Below the pieces are notes generated by a model. The model had not been told where the DNA came from. It was given only the letters and a program-made list of their open reading frames with translations, and ran no database searches. From Adiantum capillus-veneris (lineage: Eukaryota > Streptophyta > Polypodiopsida > Polypodiales > Pteridaceae): a stretch of 64,000 bases of DNA. The translations under genes were made by a program, and so were the position numbers. The DNA is taken from positions 107,015,054 through 107,079,053 of the forward strand of contig CM043949.1 of assembly GCA_014529385.2 (NCBI GenBank), written 5' to 3'. Below, one piece after another: positions 8,640-19,379 of this stretch. Every line of letters begins with the position of its first letter. The stretch's first letter is position 1.

Positions 8640-9303
8640 AGTATTGTCCCAACTTGTTAACAGGTATTTCTATAACAAGGTTCTCATCTAGGTTGGGTTG
8701 TGGGTTCAAGTGTTCCTCCTCTATTGGCATCTCCCCAACTCCATCCATATGTGCAAATGGTAGCCCAAACTTCAGTTCTCCATTAAGGAAGGCTCGAAGA
8801 GCTGAGACTAGCTCGTGGTCTTTATATAGTTTGGATATGATGGTGGTTCTAACTTCTGAAGACATGAAATCCATCAATTTGGCAATGTTTAACGACACCT
8901 TTTGGCCTTGAGTCCCTTGACGTGGGGAAGATGGGATCTCCATTTCTTCGATAGGATCAAGTAGTCCCTCTGTAAACATTCTTTCCATCAAGAAGTGAGT
9001 ACGCCCACTTTCCCATGACTTTAAGTCACTTTCTTCTTGGATGACACTAGGTATGTCCAAGTGTCTATGCACTTAGTGAGGTTGTTGTTGCGTAGGGAAC
9101 ATGGTGTCTGTAATCTGGATCTTCCTAGGTGTTGGTTCTAGATCCCTTTGGGTATCTTCTACCAAACTCCTTAATTGCTTGACTCGCTCAATCTCCTCTG
9201 TAGGGTTTGGGTAAGTTCCTATCTTCTTTTTGGATCCTGGCCATTGTGGCTCATGAAGATCTTCCTTGTTGGTTTCTATGTTAGTGGTCGTTTTGGTCTC
9301 CAT
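8599..9303 (-). CDS. Element 1 gag-protease spacer
   Basis: ORFs 9303-9073 and 9072-8599 are adjacent and hydrophilic. They include VSLNIAKLMDFMSSEVRTTIISKLYKDHEL and end in KLGQYFEGDESNATIPN, matching NKVGEYCEGEEGNTTLPV just before the element 2 protease. It is a family-conserved spacer with no recognised fold. The frame changes at about 9073 and 8600. Confidence 0.6.
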
Positions 9304-10681
9304 GGTTTCACCTGAATCAGAATCTTCTTCATATATACGGGGTCATCACCAGTCCCTATGTTGGTCTTTGAACTGGGGTCTGACTTCGCTGCTTTTTGCG
9401 ATCTCTTTCTTCGTGGTTTCTTCTTTTTCTGAGATTGGGCAATTAATGCCGTGTCTCTTTCCTCAAGAATATAGTTTTGTTTTTGGAGCATCGATCGTGT
9501 GAGTACGTTTACTGGTACCACGAGTGTACTTGGTGATGGCTCCTTGGTAACTTCAATCAAGTTTAATGACGTGATCTTCGGTGCATTTGGATTATTTGGA
9601 CATTGGGCAATCAAATGATCTATGCCACATCGATTACACATGAGTATTGGAATTGTAGACATGCCGCTTGATTGGTTTGCATTAGTGTGACGTTCTTTTG
9701 TAGCCTAATAGGACACTCGGCTACACAATGTGGACCTCCGCACTCATAGCATTGAAGAGGTGGTCTCTTAGCAGTGTAGTTGATATTTTGGCCTCTTGCC
9801 ACAAGAGTAGCTACTTGATATACATGTTTGACTTGTTCCCAATAGTCCTCCATGTCGTATTGTGGACTTTCTTCAAGCACATCCATCCCATAGGCGATAT
9901 TAGGATCTATAACTTCCTCATAGCCTTCCAAACAAGAAATAGATGACTCACAACCCACTTGATTCACATAAGTGATTCTCGGATGTGGTGGTTGCGGTCC
10001 TAGCACTGGAGGTGGTAAGGGTGTTGTTTGAACAACATTTTGGGCCCTAGGGACCATATGTTGTGATGTTTGTTCAAGAGGTGGGGCCGGCATCAATGTA
10101 GGCACTCGAGGTGTGTTTGTCCATGCTAAGGTTGGTCTATTGGCCATCGCACGCTTAAATACTATGCAATCCTTAGCTTGATGACCATACCTCCCACATG
10201 CATTGCAGTTCCCATTGAATTTTACTCTCAAAGTAGGGCATTCACTGGTACTATGCGGTCCATAGCATACTGAGCACCATTTTTGCTCCCTTCTTGGATA
10301 CATATGAGTGTTTTGCGGAGCACGATTGTCTCTAAGACTCTCTTGAATAGCCTTGGTGAGATCTGCTAAGGTCACCTCATATATCTTTGGCTCCTTAGCA
10401 ATAGGCTTTAGGGTCATTGGCTGATGCCCTGATGCTTGCGAGCTAATAGATTTAGTCTCAACAGACACTCTTTCTCCTTGAATCACTAAATTATTCTCCA
10501 ATTGGATCGCATTGGTGGTGACTGCTTCCCAAGTGGTGATACCTCTAATGACTAGACCATTGTAGATATCCTCATGTTGTAATCCCCTAATGAATCTATC
10601 AAGCAATTGGTTATTGTTGAAGCGCTCATTTGGATTACAACGAGAATTCAAATGCTTCAAGCGACTTATAAAGTCTCTCAC
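9276..10681 (-). CDS. Element 1 Gag C-terminal half with four zinc knuckles
   Basis: ORFs 10681-9620 and 9662-9276 join with a frameshift near 9640-9680. After the capsid end (MRDFISRLKHLNSRCNPNERFNNNQLLDRFIRGL) come four CX2CX4HX4C knuckles: CSVCYGPHSTSEC, CNACGRYGHQAKDC, CYECGGPHCVAEC and CNRCGIDHLIAQC. One or two are usual in plant Ty3 elements. Long Pro-rich linkers separate them. They bind the genomic RNA. The end is strongly basic (QKKKKPRRKRSQKAAK). A TGA at about 10694-10696 cuts it from the upstream capsid ORF, in frame. Confidence 0.8.
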
Positions 10682-10696
10682 CCACTCTCCTTCCTC

Positions 10697-12437
10697 TCAT
10701 TGGGCTTTCTGGAGCTGAGAGGCTACACCCCAAAGCACTCCCTCTCGTATGTATTCTTTTAAGAAGATTCTCCTAAGAGTAGAGTAAATCTTTTTTTCTT
10801 CCACCCTTAGGGTTCTATACCAATCCCCAGCCTTTCCACTTAAGGTTAGGCTTAAAGCATTGCTCTTATGTACGTCATTGTGTTCTCCTAGAGAATCACA
10901 TATTTGTTCAAACACTTCGATATGCTTTCTCACATCCCCGTCTCCACTAAATTTTTGTGTGAGCTTGGCTATTTGTACTGCCTTACTTCTAGGCTCTCTA
11001 TCAGGCGTGTTACGCATATTCTCAACAATAGATCGACCAATAGCTTGAGCAAATGTTGCCAAGTCACCTAAGTGAGCAGGCACCGTGGGTGAAGGCGCGC
11101 CAGAGACTACATGTGGAGTAGGTATTGGCATTGGGCTTGGCGCATAGGAAGCCCTTGGGTTCCACGTTGGGTACGATGTTGTGCCATGTGGTGGTCCATA
11201 GTTCATATGAGTGGCCCTAGGCATAGCAGACGTCGGATGTGACATGCTAATGCTAGCCGGTATAGTCCCATGGAAATAAGAACTTGTGTATTGTGGTTGT
11301 GGAGCATAGGTAGTTGAAACAATGGGAGGGGTAGGGACTACATGAGTACGTGGACCCATAGGTGCATACGATTGGTACGCACTTGTAGGTACTATTGCAG
11401 GCATTGAGCTTCCATGTAGCGGTGCTTTACTAACAAACGAGGTCCATGGTGTGTTTCTTGGCATGCCCATCATTGGGGTAGGCATGGTATCCGTGGTGTC
11501 ATCCAGGGAAAGATGAGCTAGACTTGGAAAAGTAAAGCTATCACTTGTGGGCTCAGATTGCATTGAGACCCCTGGCGAAACAACATATGGGGGATCGATG
11601 GGACTCACTGGGGGAGTCTCCATTTGTGATAGAGTGGGTTGTTTCCCTTTGCCCGTGTCTAAAAATCGCATAGGACCCGTCGAAGGTATGTTCATTCCTC
11701 GATTTTGCCTCTCGGACTGGATAATACTATGGATGACATTGCAGATCATGTGTTGTTGTTCCTCTAGACTAGTGGCACTAGATGTGGATTGTACAACTTC
11801 TAACCAACCCACATGGTATGTGTAGCCCATGTATAGGTCGGTCAAAGTCTCCGTGTGTAGGTCATATTCCCAATTTTCATTGAGAAATACCCCGTCCAAG
11901 TTTGGTGTATTAGAGGGTTGCTTCCCATGTTTTGACTTTTAGTCACCGCTACCTTAGAGGCGACTTTGGAAGGTGGTAGCTCGGTAGGGCCCTCATTAAA
12001 TGAGGTAGGTAGAATATCCACATGGACACTTTGAGGGAGTGTGGGGTCTACAGGAGATGTGAATGGTGATTCTACTTCCCCACCCCCTTCGTTTACTTCA
12101 CTAGCCGTAGGTTTAGAGCGCGTAGCTCTACTAAAAGTTTCCATCAAACGGCTAAAAACACTAGTTCCAGGTTGTTGGGCCCAACTAGGTACGGTTTCAT
12201 TTGTTCCCCCGGGGCTTTGTGTAAGATGCTCTTCCATAATATCGTAGTCAGAGGAACGCTAGCCGCTATATTTGGGTCTTGGGTTGCACTACCTTGGGTC
12301 CCCGCCGAGGGCGTAGACCCTAGCGTGGAAGGATAGTGAGTACCCTCGTAAATCGAAGCACTATCTAGTTGTTCGGACTCTAGCACACAAACAGAGCGTA
12401 GATACATGTGCTTTGGGCGCCCTACAAGTGTCGGCAA
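10697..12437 (-). CDS. Element 1 Gag N-terminal half and capsid
   Basis: The largest ORF (11899-10697, 400 codons) has a Pro/Thr/Ser/Met-rich, low-complexity first half. The capsid-type region follows: VQIAKLTQKFSGDGDVRKHIEVFEQICDSL, then SLTLSGKAGDWYRTL and IFLKEYIREG, the retrotrans_gag core with its W-Y/F block. ORFs 12437-12144 and 12237-11842 add upstream coding in two other frames (shifts near 12240 and 11900). The true start is uncertain. Gag forms the particle in the cytoplasm. Confidence 0.75.
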
Positions 12438-12877
12438 GTACCCTCAAAGGTTACTTGCTTTGTTTTGTGGGTGTTTTGCACCCCGTTTTCTACTTGATTT
12501 TTTCTTGTTTTTGATGTTTTTTGAGGTTCGAAAAACGGATTGGGACGTGTGATAGCTCGAAACGAGCATATCGCTTAGGAGATCTAAGCGCACTTTACAG
12601 AACACTGTTTGACTATCGGAAGCTCCCAAAGTCCCTAAAACAGTCAATTTCTCCTAGTTTCTACTTGGGCACATGGCTTAAAATAGAAAGTTGAAGGGTG
12701 ACTTGTGGAGGGAAAGGTGAAGGCTTTGCCCCACATGCTTTCTCCTTTCCCTTGAGCACTACCCTATATATAGTGAATAGCATTTACCTTATAGCATAAG
12801 ACCAAGACCAAGCCCAAGCTCAAGACCAAGCTCAAGCAAATGATCCCGATCTACCTTTTTGGACAAACTTAAAATAT

Positions 12878-12902
12878 CCCCCCCCCCCCCCCCCCCCCCC
12901 CC
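12878..12902. repeat. Homopolymer run C25
   Basis: Twenty-five consecutive C on the plus strand (G on the element's sense strand) lie in the element 1 leader. The length of such a run is unreliable in assembled sequence. Confidence 0.9.
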
Positions 12903-12978
12903 AATAAATCAAATTTATTTTTTAGCCATTGCATTCTTTACGTTCTCTACCATTTTTGTTTTTTATTTTCTGTTTTTC

Positions 12979-13140
12979 TGTGCAGAAAACGAAATATTCT
13001 CTGTTTTTTGCAGAAATCGAAATGGTCTAGCTGTGCAGAGAATGAAATGAACTAGCTGTGCAGAAAACAAAATGAACAAATATTCTTTGTTTTTGTGCAG
13101 AAACCGAAATGAGAGCCTAACTGTGCAGAAAATGAAATGA
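12979..13140 (-). repeat. Six imperfect copies of TGTGCAGAAAACGAAAT in the element 1 leader
   Basis: Copies start near 12979, 13006, 13032, 13057, 13095 and 13122, spaced 25-38 bp. On the element's sense (minus) strand each reads ATTTCNTTTTCTGCACAG, a pyrimidine run ending in CAG. Confidence 0.75.
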
Positions 13141-13224
13141 GCTAACCCACGAGACAACACAACCTTCCTACTTAAGCTTGGTGTCTCCACAGGGCAGCAC
13201 AGAGTGCTTCCCGGAGCTTCAACT

Positions 13225-13241
13225 CCCCCGCAATGGCACCA
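13225..13241 (-). promoter_or_regulatory. Primer-binding site of element 1 (tRNA-Asp-like)
   Basis: The minus strand reads TGGTGCCATTGCGGGGG, four bases after the 5' LTR end. It resembles the complement of the plant tRNA-Asp 3' end (TGGCGCCGTTGCCGGGG) with three differences. Element 2 has a closer match at the same place. Confidence 0.8.
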
Positions 13242-13245
13242 AAAA

Positions 13246-13515
13246 TGTGTGCGTTTGCCGCACGTGTCGGAGCTAGGAACTTGTCGAGCACCTTGTGGGA
13301 GCCACGAAGGCTGCAAGCACACAACTAGCAGGCCTAGCAAGCTCACAGAGAAAGGGGTGTGTCACTCAACTCCCTGCTCTTATCGCCGTGAAGGATTCCT
13401 CGCCGCGAAGAAGAGGGAGCCGCCATCGTACTGCGCTCAACCGCCTTGCCGCCGCAGGTGCCGTCGCAATGCTCGATCACACACACACACACTCTCTCCC
13501 TCTCTCCCTCAAGCG

Positions 13516-13570
<55 letters not shown>

Positions 13571-13870
13571 CTGTGAGCACACAATGGAGATGGGGATGGA
13601 GATAGGGCAAGCGCACTTCTTCTATTGCACACTGTGAGAATATGTCAATTTTAGGTTTAGGTGACTTTTATATGAGCTCGCCCCATTCACATTTGGGCGC
13701 CCATGCTTAGCCAACTAACCTTTGCGTGTTCCAGTTAGAGTGCGCCTCTCATCGGCGATCACTCTACCCTTTTCCTATTGGACCGACAAGCCCGGTGCCT
13801 GACTCTACTAAATAAATAATATAGCGTTCGTCGTAGGCAATAACGTGTCCATATGCCACGAGGGTTAACA
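13246..13870 (-). repeat. Element 1 LTR, right copy (5' LTR)
   Basis: This partner of 746-1342 has TG...CA ends. It contains a (GC)n(AC)n microsatellite at about 13513-13568, longer than in the other copy. It is followed at once by TSD ATCGG (13871-13875). Confidence 0.93.
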
Positions 13871-13875
13871 ATCGG
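13871..13875. repeat. Target-site duplication ATCGG, right copy (element 1)
   Basis: It is identical to 741-745. The sequence after it resumes element 0 gag. Confidence 0.93.
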
Positions 13876-15040
13876 TTAGAAGCTATGTGGAGAAGATCAA
13901 GGAGTTAACTAGACAATTAAATGAACCTCATTTAGAGAAGAGAATGTGTGCACGGTTTCTTCTAAGGGAGCAAGAGGTATCAACACACCGACTAGGAAAT
14001 TCAATGACTTGGTACAAAGAGCTCTAAAATTGGAGCAATAGGCAAAGAAGGAGAAGGATCATAAGGGAAGAAGATTTCAAGCGACAAGGAACCATCCATT
14101 GAAGTGTCTAGTTCCAGTTCTAGTTCTTCTGATAGTGAATCAAAGGACTAGTCGAAGAGTAAGAACAAGGGATCTTGGACTAAGAAGATAGAGGCAATGT
14201 CGAAGTAGAGATCTAAAATATCATAGACCAGACCTGCAGTTGGAAAGGTGGAGACCTTGTGTACTAAGTGCAAGTTGAAAGAGCACATGCCTAATGAGTG
14301 TTTCCAAAGTACCTACTATAAAGAATTTGAACATTTTTGAAACAATTGCAAAATCAAATTGTACCATTTTAAAGAGGCAGAGATGTGTCCTTGATAGTGT
14401 TGACAAACCCAAAACTGGCAAAGCAAGAGATAATGTCAAAGACTATGGATAATGGGGTCGATACCAGCAACATGTTAGGAAGAGGATGATACTAGAATTT
14501 TGCTGGTAGAAGTTGGGGAAGAGCTTACTTTACAAGGTGGAACTTCAACTATTATACTTGTGATAAGTATGAACACTTCATAACTCGATGCCCAAATAAT
14601 GTTTAAGTCGAAGTGGACGAAGGTAAGATGGTATACCCAATTCCAATGCAAGTGATCACCAGGAATGTTGGAATTGTCATCGAGGAGCTACTAGATGAGT
14701 AGGTTAATCAAATGTTGCAAACTGAAGAGGCTCGAAAGTGGGAGAAGCAAAGAACCATCTAGAAGGCCAAGGGAAAGTCCAAGGAGGTGGACGAATGGCA
14801 AGAGCAAAGGACACTGGCGGCCGAGATCACTTAAGATTTGGTAAGAAGATGTCAAAGAGGCCTAAATGCTCGGAGGCCATAACCATTCAATGGATTTCGC
14901 CAAAGGCATCAAAGGTTGTGGAGAAGGAACTCCTAGAGAAAGAATCTAGTAAGGGAAATATTGGAAAGAAGTTGAAGAACCAACAAAGGGCTCATGGGAG
15001 CACCTGGAAGAGGATGCCCAACAAGTCAAGTGGTCGAGGT
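13876..15040 (+). pseudogene. Element 0 gag, right part
   Basis: It resumes the gag reading cut at 745 (SYVEKIKELTRQLNEPHLEKRMCARFLL-like). It contains one intact zinc knuckle, CTKCKLKEHMPNEC (about 14261-14302), and a second in which the first Cys is lost (YYTCDKYEHFITRC, near 14555). A long basic, Lys/Gln-rich spacer follows, with an open 101-codon stretch at 14738-15043. Frameshifts and stops are frequent, and it is dead. Confidence 0.65.
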
Positions 15041-15257
15041 TGATTCATTAGATCTAGGGATAGAAAATGTTTAAAAGCAACAACCCGATTCCCCACAAAA
15101 GGATCCATCAACTACAAAAGACGCAGGAGGCCAGCAAAGGTATGGCACTGCGAGGGTGGTTATCCAAAAGGGAGATCATCGAGTTCAATTAATAGCTCAG
15201 AAAATGAATAGGACTAGATATATGTCAAGGTTTATGAGCAAATTCAAAGGCTAAGTA

Positions 15258-15964
15258 TTGAATTGTATAACATTAGAAGAACTTTTCCTGAGGCTACCAA
15301 GTTTATCAAGAAGCAAAGAAAAAAAAATAGATGCAATGGCAGTGGATTTTAGAAGAACTTTTCTAGAGGCTACCAAGTTTATCAGGAAGCAAACAAAAAT
15401 AAAAATTAGATGCAATGGCAGTGGATTTTTCTGTGATCAAAGATGACAAAGTTCCAATTATCTAGATTGACTATAAGATCAAGAAACAGTTGGAGCCACT
15501 ATCAAGGGTCATACTGGATGGCAATGGTAATGTCAACATTTGGGCGGAGCATGCTAGATAGGGATTGGAAATTCAAGAAATGAAACCGACTCCTTTCAAA
15601 ATATGAATGGCAGACAAGTAGATAGTCCAGGCCAGAGGTCTATTTGAAAATCTTTAGAAATAGGCTATGCTCTGAGAAGTTCAAAACCGATTTCTTGGTA
15701 GTAGATGTGCAAGCGGCATATAATATTCTATTGGGAAGACCATGGCTCAGGAATGCAGGAGCCATACATGGCTATGTAGGCCAAACATTAACAATCCAAG
15801 GACCCAATAAAAGAATTCACGTTAAGACAAATAATAGTAGGTTTTGGAAAAGGGCAATGAGGCCAAAAGATCTATGTAGGAGGTATGGAACAAAGAAGAT
15901 CGAAAGAATGTTGGCATCCATGAACATAGCTGAGATATATTTAAATGCAATACTTCTGGATTGA
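15258..15964 (+). pseudogene. Element 0 retropepsin region
   Basis: The readable part is DFLVVDVQAAYNILLGRPWLRNAGAIHGYVGQTLTI (ORF 15644-15964), the C-terminal block of a Ty3 aspartic protease with ILLGRPWL. The catalytic D-S/T-G half upstream (15486-15600) is degraded (ILDGNGNVNIWAEHA-like). A short direct repeat of GCTACCAAGTTTATCAxGAAGCAAA occurs near 15292 and 15370. Confidence 0.6.
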
Positions 15965-16369
15965 AAGAGGGCAGAGAGGCAAAGGTAGAGTCCTAGAAAA
16001 TTTCACTGAGTCAAATCGAGTGGCTTGTGAATTTGGATAGTAGGCCATCTAAGAATAGGGAATGAGGAGACCATACTAGATGAAGAGCACATGGGAAACC
16101 AACAACAAAATGTAGACATGCTGGGCGTAATAGGATAACACCCGATTGAGAGACATATATAGCTAACATGGATAATCCATTCAATGAATATGTAGTAGTC
16201 ATGCATATAGAGATGGAAATTGAATCATTGGCAAAACAACAAGGGGGTGGATCGAACTGGGTACTATCAGATGACCAAGAAATAGAGGAAGGGAATCTCG
16301 ATTTAGAAGCAGATTCTAATATGGTAAAAATCAACAAGCATCTAAAAATGGAGATAAAGGAAAAGACTA

Positions 16370-17490
16370 GGTAGTTGTTTCAGAAGTATTGTGATGTATT
16401 CTCTTGGGAGCATATGGATTTGAAGAGTGTTGATCCAGAGGTATGCCAGCATCAAACACCACTAAAACCAGATGTGTGACTAGTACAGCTTTAGAGGTAC
16501 ATAATGAATTCAAACAATACTAAGAAGGTTAAGGAAGAGATCAACAATACTAAGAAGGTTAAGGAAGAGGTACCTAATGAATTCAAACAATACTAAGAAG
16601 GTTAAGGAAGAGATCAACAATCTACTGAAGGCAAGATTCATTATTGAGGCGTCAAGTAGCGAATGGTTGTTTCCTAAACCGGTTGTTCTGCAGAAGAATG
16701 GGAAATAAGAGTCATTGTGGACTATAGAAAGTTGAATGCTTAGACAATCAAAGACCTGTTTCTTATGCCATTCACATATATGATGTTAGATGAGATATCA
16801 TGCCACAAAATGTATAGCTTCAGGGAAGGGTAGTGTGGATACAACGAGCTGAAGATAACACTAGAAAATTGGGCAAAAATGACATTCATCACTGAATGGG
16901 GAGCTTTCATGTTCCTAGTAATGCCATTTAGGTTATGTAACATCCAATAACCTTTCAAAGATGTATGATGGAGACCTTTAGTGAATTTTTACACAAATTT
17001 TTGGCAATATTTGTGGAATATTCTCATCTGAAAACATGCATCTCCTATTTCTAGAGATGGTATTTGAGAGGTGTAGAGAGAAAAGGATTTGTATGAATCC
17101 CTTCTGATCAATGTTCATGGTCTAGAAGGGACAACTAATGGGACATATTGTGTCCAAAAATGGTAAGCCATATCACCAACGGATGTGTCTAAATTAAGTT
17201 CATTCTTAGGATCAATCAACTTTTACAGAAGGTTCATTTATATATTTGCAACAAAGACCATTTCATTATATGAATTCAGGGAAGGGAGTTAAATTTGTTT
17301 GAATCCTAGAATGTGAAGCAAGTTTCCAGTCTGTCAAGGAGGCCATTATTATGAAAGCGATCCTTTGCCAGCCAGAATGGGATGTTATTTTCCATGTTCA
17401 TGTAGATGCTTTTGGTATGGTGATGGAGGCTATTCTGGCACAACCTTATGGGAAAATGCATTTCATTTTTGGTCTACTTAAATGAATTTT
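16370..17490 (+). pseudogene. Element 0 reverse transcriptase and start of RNase H
   Basis: Traces of RT blocks appear in order: YCDVFSWEHMDLKSVDPEVCQH, the PLKP leader, IRVIVDYRKLNA, YNELKITLENWAKMTFITEWGAFMFLVMPF, and SFLGSINFYRRFI in the thumb. The RNase H start reads AILCQPEWDVIFHVHVDAFGMVMEAILAQP. The YxDD site is not recognisable. A local duplication (about 16500-16620) repeats AATACTAAGAAGGTTAAGGAAGAG three times. RNase H is interrupted near 17500 by an insertion and resumes near 18860. Confidence 0.7.
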
Positions 17491-18137
17491 CTCTCGCTAG
17501 AATTGGCCATTCTAGTGAGAGAAAGTAAAAAAAGTAGAAGGGCCAATTATGTACAATGGGAAGAGGAATGTGTTTGTGAACTAGAGAGTTCCAATATTTG
17601 AATGCATTTTCCACAAGTGCCAACGAAATTTGATAAGAATTCAATCGGCACCTTATGGGGCGAAGGCAAGATAATAGCGAGTCCAAAAGAGTCCAAAACG
17701 AATCCCAAAAGCCTTCAAAAGTGAGAATGATAACCAAAAGGTGGGAATGGGAGCTAAGGTATTATTATCCACACTTGCCAACGTAAAGCTATGTGGAGAT
17801 AAGGGATGTGGTCTATAAGCCTCCCATTCAAAAGAGAAGGCGAGAGGAGTAGCTCTAAAAATAGAAAACTGCTTTTTCAGGACCCAGGGTGAGTATTTTT
17901 GGAATGATTCAAAAAAGAAGGCGTTTGTGTAAAAAGGGACCACGAGGATTATCAAAACAACATATGAATAATTTGGTGGTTCACAGTTTTTTCATGTGAG
18001 GACTGCAAGAGGGAGTTTTTTCGTTCTTTTGTAGGGCTGCATAGAAGAGAGCAGAGAGACTTCTGCCTTCATGTCTCATGAAGCTGCATGCAGTCCTCAG
18101 CCAAAAGAAGCTCTTCATGCTCTTCTCAAGACTCATC

Positions 18138-18141
<4 letters not shown>

Positions 18142-18198
<57 letters not shown>
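18142..18198. repeat. (CT)n microsatellite
   Basis: An uninterrupted CT run of nearly 60 bases within the unidentified insert. Confidence 0.95.
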
Positions 18199-18199
<1 letters not shown>

Positions 18200-18543
18200 C
18201 ACACAAGTCTCTACAGCTATGGCTGTTCAAGTTTATACATAATTAACTATGCAGGTTACTACTTCTTAATGCTTACATATCTTCTTTCCAACCCGATTCT
18301 TGCTTAATCCTTGCACTTGCAAGTTGTTTAGGACCTTGGAATTGAGTCGAACGAGGTGTTTTAAGTGAAAATTGTAATAAAAAACTCATTCAAATTTTAG
18401 GGATTTCATCTCTTCAATTTGTGTAGTTAAAAGTGCAATTATTCAGTTTTATTGATCAGAAGCTCTTCTAAAGAAGAGAATAATTTATTAATATAGAGTC
18501 CTTATGGAGGGGGGGGTTGGCTCCAAAAAATATGATGTCAAAT

Positions 18544-18582
<39 letters not shown>

Positions 18583-18785
18583 GTAGTTTTGATACATGTG
18601 TGTGATGTGTGATTGAATCTAAGTTAATGCATGCTTTGCAATTTTCATGCTCGAATATGCTCAATGTTACACAATTGATAGATTACTCTAACTAATCTAT
18701 AATTTACAACGCACCTTAATCCCAATTCTCTAACATTAGTATACTTTGCAAGTTGAAGATTTGGCACAACAAAGCAAGGGTATTC

Positions 18786-18787
<2 letters not shown>

Positions 18788-18860
<73 letters not shown>
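18788..18860. repeat. (GA)n microsatellite
   Basis: An uninterrupted GA run of about 70 bases, forming the right edge of the insert next to resumed RNase H sequence. Confidence 0.95.
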
Positions 18861-18863
<3 letters not shown>

Positions 18864-19130
18864 GTTTTTAGTGCAACATAATTCAGGCATTATCTGTTGG
18901 GGAAGTTGTTTCTCTTTTATGTGGACCATTATACATTACTCTTTCTTGATTAACAATGTAGTGATTCATGGAAGATTAATCAAATGGATGATGTTCCTGA
19001 TGAAATTTGAATTCAGGATTTTACACAACTAGGAAAGACTCACTATGGTGCCGATTTCTTATCCAAGAGCATCAAATGTATTTCAACAACATCATTAAGG
19101 GACGAACCAATTGATGATGAACTATTTTAG
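18861..19130 (+). pseudogene. Element 0 RNase H, end
   Basis: It reads FRHYLLGKLFLFYVDHYTLLFLINN, then RLIKWMMFLMKFEF and HYGADFLSKS. These correspond to YLLANKFVFxxDHQALLYLVNKP, RI.W...LLEFDF and ADHLSR in elements 1 and 2. Frames are broken. Confidence 0.65.
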
Positions 19131-19379
19131 ACAATGGCAACATATGGGCTAGAGCATAATGTATATGATTTTCTTCAATATGGAGGTTTTCTAGAAAGTA
19201 TGGTCTCAATCCAGTAAAAGGTTCTTATAATCAGAGGTATGAAATTGGCTATTATAGTTGTATCTTTGTTTGAGAATTGATGGGGTCTTGAGAAGGTGTT
19301 AACCAATGCAGAGAAGGATGCAAGTGGTCATTGAGGCTCACAATGTGGTAGCTCAGGGGGACATTTTTCCACTAATAAT

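Larger units (their letters stand above)
12438..13224 (-). other. Element 1 5' leader
   Basis: This is the untranslated leader between PBS and gag on the minus strand. It contains a run of 25 C on the plus strand (12878-12902) and the repeat array described separately. No ORF is supported. Confidence 0.7.
746..13870 (-). mobile_element. Element 1: full-length Ty3/gypsy LTR retrotransposon (minus strand)
   Basis: The unit is complete: LTRs at 746-1342 and 13246-13870, TG...CA ends, 5-bp TSD ATCGG, a tRNA-Asp-like PBS at 13225-13241 and a PPT at 1343-1355. Coding order on the minus strand is gag with four zinc knuckles, retropepsin, RT, RNase H, integrase, a second retropepsin-like domain, a W-x-P-K repeat tail, then a separate 3' ORF. 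This PR-RT-RH-IN order is Ty3/gypsy. No chromodomain was seen and the PBS is tRNA-Asp-like, which suggests the Tat/Athila side (inference). Several stops and frameshifts interrupt gag and pol. The LTRs differ at many positions (about 5% by eye, plus indels), so it is older than element 2. Confidence 0.93.
17500..18860. mobile_element. Unidentified 1.35-kb insert within element 0 RNase H
   Basis: RNase H reading stops at about 17500 (NFLSLELAI-like) and continues at about 18858 with FRHYLLGKLFLFYVDH. The intervening DNA holds two CT runs (18142-18198 and 18546-18577), a GA run (18788-18860) at its right edge, and no domain I recognise. A solo LTR or a non-autonomous element would fit, but clear terminal repeats or a TSD could not be read. 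Confidence 0.45.

Noticed and set aside
18071-18307. ORFs with long SLSLSL or REREREs (18.1, 18.7, 43.9, 57.6 kb)
   Set aside because: They are readings of CT/GA microsatellites, without other support.
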